From contig JBGTLA010000018.1 of NCBI GenBank assembly GCA_041744375.1, positions 1 through 16,154 of the forward strand: a stretch of 16,154 nt of DNA, written 5' to 3'. The notes beneath the pieces were generated by a model, which was not told the origin of the DNA, made no database searches, and was given only the letters and a program-made list of their open reading frames with translations. Of this stretch, positions 12,810 to 16,154 are shown piece by piece (the stretch's first letter is position 1; the number at the start of each line of letters is the position of its first letter). Made by a program: the position numbers and the translations under genes. The stretch comes from JBGTLA01 sp041744375. GTDB taxonomy: Bacteria > Actinomycetota > Acidimicrobiia > Spongiisociales > ZC4RG35.

Positions 12810-13612
12810 CGGACGCCGGGGCGCACAGGCAGCACAGTGTCAACAATGTTCCACCGCGGATCGAACCGAACTGGATCGCCACGCGGGCCGAACCACACCA
12901 CGCCTCCACGCTCGATACGCAACGCTTCGGTGAGTTCGGGTCGGAGATCAGCGGTGAGATATGCCAGCCGGACAAGAGTGGATGGTCTCCTGTCTGCCGC
13001 CTCTTCGGCGACACGCGAAGGATCACAGTCGGTCAGTAGATCATTGAAGGCTTCCAGGATGGATTGCCATCCGCGGACCGCCGTCGGGTTCGCTGCAAGA
13101 TGGACGAGGACAGACTCAAGCTGGTGGACGGGAACGTCGCCGATGACTGAGGGCTCAAGCTTCGGCGCAAAAGACGTAAGCCGGTACTTCTGCCTCAAAC
13201 TACGCGTGAGCCCGGGACTCAACTGTTTGATCTTGGGCATTGCGATCTCGTGGCGGTCTGGCGGACGATCGGCCACGTCCCTGAGCCACATTGCAGATCG
13301 CAGGGCCACTGCCACCCCGTTGGGCTCCGGGGTCGACATGAGCACTGCCTTGAAGGTAAGAAAAGGGTCCTGTCCTGAATGGGATCTCCCTCGTCTTGCC
13401 GGGACGAACTCCCAGACTCCATGGACCCCGGTGGGCAACAACCAGCCCTTCTCCGCCAACTCTTGAATGATCCGGCTCGGTGCCGAAGCGCCTCCAGCTT
13501 CCTCGACCGCTGCGACGATGTCAGCAGTTCGGACCAGGGTGAGGTCCTCGAGCTCAAGGTGAGCAGCAACGGGCGCAATCCACGCAGGCAAAGGTCTTGT
13601 CACAGTGCTCAT
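12806..13612 (-). CDS. abiEi: AbiEi-type antitoxin/transcriptional regulator
   Basis: A 268-residue protein with an N-terminal winged helix (about residues 20-75: LVRTADIVAAVEEAGGASAP then IIQELAEKGWLLP and GVWEFVPA), as in the AbiEi_4 antitoxin family. The C-terminal part (LRSAMWLRDVADRPPDRHEI, and SFAPKLEPSVIGDVPVHQLE) corresponds to the antitoxin domain that counteracts AbiEii. AbiEi antitoxins repress their own promoter by binding inverted repeats; two interlocked dyads cover this start codon. ATG 13612 was chosen because it follows that operator directly and fits family length; an earlier ATG at 13696 would add 28 atypical residues and bury the promoter. It is first in the operon and overlaps the toxin gene by 4 bases. 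Confidence 0.9.
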   Translation of the reverse strand: MSTVTRPLPAWIAPVAAHLELEDLTLVRTADIVAAVEEAGGASAPSRIIQELAEKGWLLPTGVHGVWEFVPARRGRSHSGQDPFLTFKAVLMSTPEPNGVAVALRSAMWLRDVADRPPDRHEIAMPKIKQLSPGLTRSLRQKYRLTSFAPKLEPSVIGDVPVHQLESVLVHLAANPTAVRGWQSILEAFNDLLTDCDPSRVAEEAADRRPSTLVRLAYLTADLRPELTEALRIERGGVVWFGPRGDPVRFDPRWNIVDTVLPVRPGVR

Positions 13613-13640
13613 GATTCTACACAAATCATGTAGAACTATA
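13610..13640 (-). promoter_or_regulatory. abiE operator with interlocked palindromes and -10
   Basis: In plus reading, CATGATT (13610-13616) and AATCATG (13624-13630) form one 7-bp dyad; TTCTACA (13615-13621) and TGTAGAA (13629-13635) form another, shifted by five bases. The antitoxin's start codon is inside the first. TATAGT (minus strand, 13640-13635) is a good -10 abutting the second. No clear -35 or Shine-Dalgarno is seen, so the transcript has a very short leader. Binding here would block both polymerase and the start region, as expected for AbiEi autorepression. Confidence 0.6.
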
Positions 13641-13759
13641 GACCCTGTGACAAGTAGACGCTTTCCTGGCCGCGACCCGCCCCCAAGCCATTTCACCGTG
13701 CGAGGTGCCGGACCGGGTGTCTACTTCGATCGAGTGCCGTATCCAGTCCCGTGACTTGA

Positions 13760-13778
13760 CCCTCCGCCGAACGGAGGG
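13760..13778. repeat. Hairpin between the abiE and TOTE genes
   Basis: CCCTCCG (13760-13766) and CGGAGGG (13772-13778) form a 7-bp stem with loop CCGAA; with one bulged G it extends to GAC/GTC. It lies in the 216-bp divergent gap between the AbiEi start (13612) and the TOTE start (13829). It may insulate the two promoters or be an operator. No T-tract is present. Confidence 0.4.
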
Positions 13779-13828
13779 GTCATGGGTGAGGCTATCGTCT
13801 TGTCTCACATGTCGCACGGACAGGTGAT

Positions 13829-15181
13829 GTGAGCCGCGACACCTCCGATCGAGGTGACCCGGTGCGTCGTGTTGGGAAGCTGGAGAGGGAGAACGCCCGT
13901 CTCCGAGGATTGCTTGGACTAGACGAGCGTCCTACTGACGGGCATCTGACCGCCTGGACACCGACACTGTTCTCTCATGCAGCTGAATTGGTCGAGATCG
14001 ACGACGACTCGAGCGAGGAAGAGAAGGTGGAGCTCTTACGGGCTCTGTTCGGTGCCCGCTCGGATGTGTTCGCTATCCGATGGGAGAACCTGTCGACGGG
14101 TAAGAGCGGGTGGGTTCCTGCGGTGCGGGGTGGGTGGTCTCGGTCGAAGTCGCGTAAGGAGTATCTGTCCCTGACCGACGACGTCCTTCTGGCTCATATC
14201 CGTGGAGACGACACGGTCGGGATTTACCCGCTCCTCCCCGACGACACTTGCGCCTTGTTGGCCTGCGACTTCGACAAGGGGACCTGGGCGCTTGACGCTC
14301 TCGCCTACTTGGATGCATGCCACGCGAATGGCGTACCCGTCGTTCTGGAGCTGTCACGGTCCGGGCACGGTGCTCATGTATGGGTGTTCTTCGACTCTCC
14401 TGTTCCCGCGGTCGAGGCCCGAGCGATGGGTACCGGTTTGCTACGTCAGGCGATGACCATGCGAGCCGAACTCGACCTCGCCAGCTACGACAGGTTCTTC
14501 CCGTCTCAGGACTTCATTCCCAGAGCCGGGTTCGGCAACCTCATCGCCCTTCCGTTGCAGGGCGGGTGCGTTGACCGAGGGACTGGTGTCTTTCTCGATC
14601 CGACCACCATGCGCCCTTGGGCTGACCAATGGGCATTCCTGTCGTCGGTGGGTCGCCTCACCCCTGATGCTGTGGCGTCGTTGGCTCGCACCTTGAGACC
14701 GGTCGCGGCGGGGCCGGACATCACCTTCGTCGACTTGGCCAGGATGGAGGGACCCGACGTCCCTTCGACAGTCAGAGGACGTCTTGGTTCGATGCTCGCC
14801 ATCGAACGCTCCGGACTGCCACTAGCGGTAGTTGCCGCCTTCAAGCACGTCGGCTCGATCTCGAACCCCGAGTTCCATGAGAAGCAGCGCATGCGGTTCT
14901 CGACCTGGGATACCCCCCGTTTCATCCGGTGCTACCGAGAGGACCTCGAATGGATCTACCTACCTCGGGGCCTGACCGAGCGGATAGGCGAATTGGTGGC
15001 AGATCTGGGAAGCAGGCTCGACCTGGCTGATGACCGACCTGATCCCGCACCGCTCGCCCTTCGCTTCCACGGAAGCCTCCGATCCCAACAAGAGGCGGCT
15101 GTAGCCGACCTCGCCGGCCACGAGCAAGGTGTTCTCGTCGCTCCACCGGGCGCCGGCAAAACGGTCATCGCTGCGCGTTGA
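13829..15181 (+). CDS. TOTE conflict-system primase with helicase N-terminus (5' part of split gene)
   Basis: A 450-residue frame. A short coiled coil (KLERENARLRGLLGL, residues 17-31) leads into a linker and an archaeo-eukaryotic-primase domain of the TOTE conflict type (about 65-290). Motifs seen: CDFDKG (146-151, DxD metal ligands), SRSGHGAHVWVFF (176-188) and YDRFFPSQDF..GFGNLIALPLQ (220-244). From about 420 an SF2 helicase begins with Q-rich RSQQEAAVADL and Walker A APPGAGKTVIAAR, and the frame stops right there. The rest of the helicase follows in the -1 frame. TOTE proteins couple primase, helicase and often a nuclease in anti-invader conflict; this assignment is by motif. GTG 13829 is the longest start; GTG 13862 has a better ribosome site (GAGGTGA, 13851-13857) and keeps all domains. 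Confidence 0.85.
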   Translation: MSRDTSDRGDPVRRVGKLERENARLRGLLGLDERPTDGHLTAWTPTLFSHAAELVEIDDDSSEEEKVELLRALFGARSDVFAIRWENLSTGKSGWVPAVRGGWSRSKSRKEYLSLTDDVLLAHIRGDDTVGIYPLLPDDTCALLACDFDKGTWALDALAYLDACHANGVPVVLELSRSGHGAHVWVFFDSPVPAVEARAMGTGLLRQAMTMRAELDLASYDRFFPSQDFIPRAGFGNLIALPLQGGCVDRGTGVFLDPTTMRPWADQWAFLSSVGRLTPDAVASLARTLRPVAAGPDITFVDLARMEGPDVPSTVRGRLGSMLAIERSGLPLAVVAAFKHVGSISNPEFHEKQRMRFSTWDTPRFIRCYREDLEWIYLPRGLTERIGELVADLGSRLDLADDRPDPAPLALRFHGSLRSQQEAAVADLAGHEQGVLVAPPGAGKTVIAAR

Positions 15182-16152
15182 TCGCTCACCACGACGTGCC
15201 CACGCTGGTCATTGTGGACCGCAAGGAACTTGTCGACCAATGGCAGTCGCGTCTCGGGGTCTACCTTGGGCTCGGTCCTGACGAGATCGGCCAGATCGGT
15301 GGGGGCCAACAGCGGGTCTCGGGAGTGGTGGACGTGGCGATGATCCAAAGCCTCGTCAACCGCGACGAGCCGTCCATATTCGACACCTACGGCCTGGTCG
15401 TGGTCGACGAGTGCCACCATATCCCGGCGGCTTCATTCGCGGCCTGCGTTGAGAAGGCTCGATCGAGACGCTGGGTCGGCTTGACCGCTACCCCTTACCG
15501 ACGTGACAAGCTCGAAGGGATAATCTGGCTGCAGTGTGGGCCGACACGCCACGAGATCGCACTCGATTCGCTGGAAGGCTCCGAACTCCTGCGACGAGAT
15601 CTGGTGGTCCACACAACCGACACGGAGGTATCCGACGACGACGCCAGGCATATACACAAGGTGTTTGCAGCGCTAGTCGAAGACGACCAGCGCACCTCTC
15701 AGATCTGTCGGGATGTCCATCGGGCGCTCCGCCGGGGGAGGACATGTCTGGTGTTGACCCAACGTGTCGCCCACATCGACGCCATCGTTCAAGACCTTGG
15801 GGAGCGGGGTGAATCCGTCCAAGTCCTGCGCGGTGGCATCGGCAAGCGCGCTCGCGCCGAAGTGGCCGCTGCGCTCTCCCAACGCGACGAGGGTAGGGGC
15901 GTCGTTCTGGTCGCCACCGGGTCCTACATCGGTGAGGGCTTCGACTGGCCCGATCTCGATACGCTGTTTCTCGCCTTCCCGGTGGCGTTCAAGGGCAGGG
16001 TGGTCCAGTACGTCGGCCGGCTTCTCCGCACCCAGGAAGGCAAGCGGGATGTCGAGTTGCACGACTACGTAGACGTACGAATCCCCGTCTTGGAGCGGAT
16101 GCACTCCAAGCGCCTCCGAGCCTACCGGACTCTCGGTTTCGACGTGCGCTAG
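15178..16152 (+). CDS. SF2 DEAD/DEAH-like helicase, 3' part of split TOTE gene
   Basis: A 324-residue frame starting at TTG 15178, overlapping the preceding TGA by TTGA. It continues the helicase exactly where the first frame stops: motif Ia TLVIVDRKELVDQW, Ic-like VAMIQSL, motif II VVVDECHH (DECH at 77-80), motif III GLTATPYRRD, IV LVLTQRVAHIDAI, V VVLVATGSYIGEGFDWP and VI VVQYVGRLLRTQEGK. Walker A is in the upstream frame, so this product alone cannot bind ATP normally. Joined, the pair would be a 774-residue protein with no extra nuclease domain before the stop at 16150-16152. No ribosome site precedes the TTG. Single-base deletion, sequence error or -1 frameshifting are all possible; the last has no classical slippery heptamer. 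Confidence 0.85.
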   Translation: MIAHHDVPTLVIVDRKELVDQWQSRLGVYLGLGPDEIGQIGGGQQRVSGVVDVAMIQSLVNRDEPSIFDTYGLVVVDECHHIPAASFAACVEKARSRRWVGLTATPYRRDKLEGIIWLQCGPTRHEIALDSLEGSELLRRDLVVHTTDTEVSDDDARHIHKVFAALVEDDQRTSQICRDVHRALRRGRTCLVLTQRVAHIDAIVQDLGERGESVQVLRGGIGKRARAEVAAALSQRDEGRGVVLVATGSYIGEGFDWPDLDTLFLAFPVAFKGRVVQYVGRLLRTQEGKRDVELHDYVDVRIPVLERMHSKRLRAYRTLGFDVR

Positions 16153-16154
16153 GG

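Noticed and set aside
15170..15182. Programmed -1 ribosomal frameshift in the TOTE gene
   Set aside because: The result would be a perfect helicase, but there is no X-XXY-YYZ slippery site or obvious downstream stimulator; a one-base loss is simpler. Kept only as a possibility.
1..16154. CRISPR array, rRNA genes or riboswitch
   Set aside because: I saw no regularly spaced direct repeats, no rRNA signatures and no recognisable riboswitch core; only isolated hairpins and the partial tRNA.

Overview
The window is high-GC DNA with long GC-rich codons, GTG/TTG starts and Shine-Dalgarno-led short operons. It fits an actinobacterium. The single-repeat S-layer-homology protein, with its cysteine-containing GCNPP/YCP signature, is of a type I associate with Acidimicrobiia (Ilumatobacter-like). 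That placement is inference; no rRNA or complete tRNA is present to confirm it.

Layout. 1-134 is the tail of a gene entering from the left. 392-643 is a small DUF4242 protein, followed by a hairpin and a decayed ImmA/IrrE-type fragment (about 644-960). 1021-1323 (-) is an unrecognised ORF. 1547-2335 (-) is an exported S-layer-homology protein. 2525-4525 is mostly wreckage on the minus strand: a membrane-protein fragment, the C-terminal half of an IS110-family transposase, a 17-bp perfect hairpin inside the start of a lost gene, and a small helix-turn-helix gene whose second, duplicated half has decayed.

4764-8110 is the intact centrepiece. A cytoplasmic PAS-PAS histidine kinase overlaps by 22 bp a response regulator whose output is a glutaredoxin-like domain plus a thioredoxin-reductase-like flavoprotein. 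The whole 552-residue regulator contains no cysteine. The pair looks like a phosphorelay that ends on a flavoenzyme or sensor rather than on DNA.

8265-9486 has a decayed DUF2795-like gene (-) and a MerR regulator (+), with a 26-bp dyad between them that is typical of MerR operators. A small Cys-rich protein and the N-terminus of an SRPBCC protein follow. The SRPBCC gene is cut by an IS21-family remnant (about 9436-11295) with a three-times-frameshifted istA and a truncated istB. Beyond it lies the tail of another gene.

At 11726-11768 is the 5' part of a tRNA-Gly(CCC), broken just after the anticodon stem. It marks the edge of a defence island made of an AbiEi/AbiEii pair (-, 11844-13612) and a divergent TOTE-type primase-helicase (+, 13829-16152). 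The TOTE gene is split by a -1 frame change just after the Walker A motif. The broken tRNA, IS remnants, gene fragments and defence genes together indicate a recombination hotspot around the conserved two-component operon.
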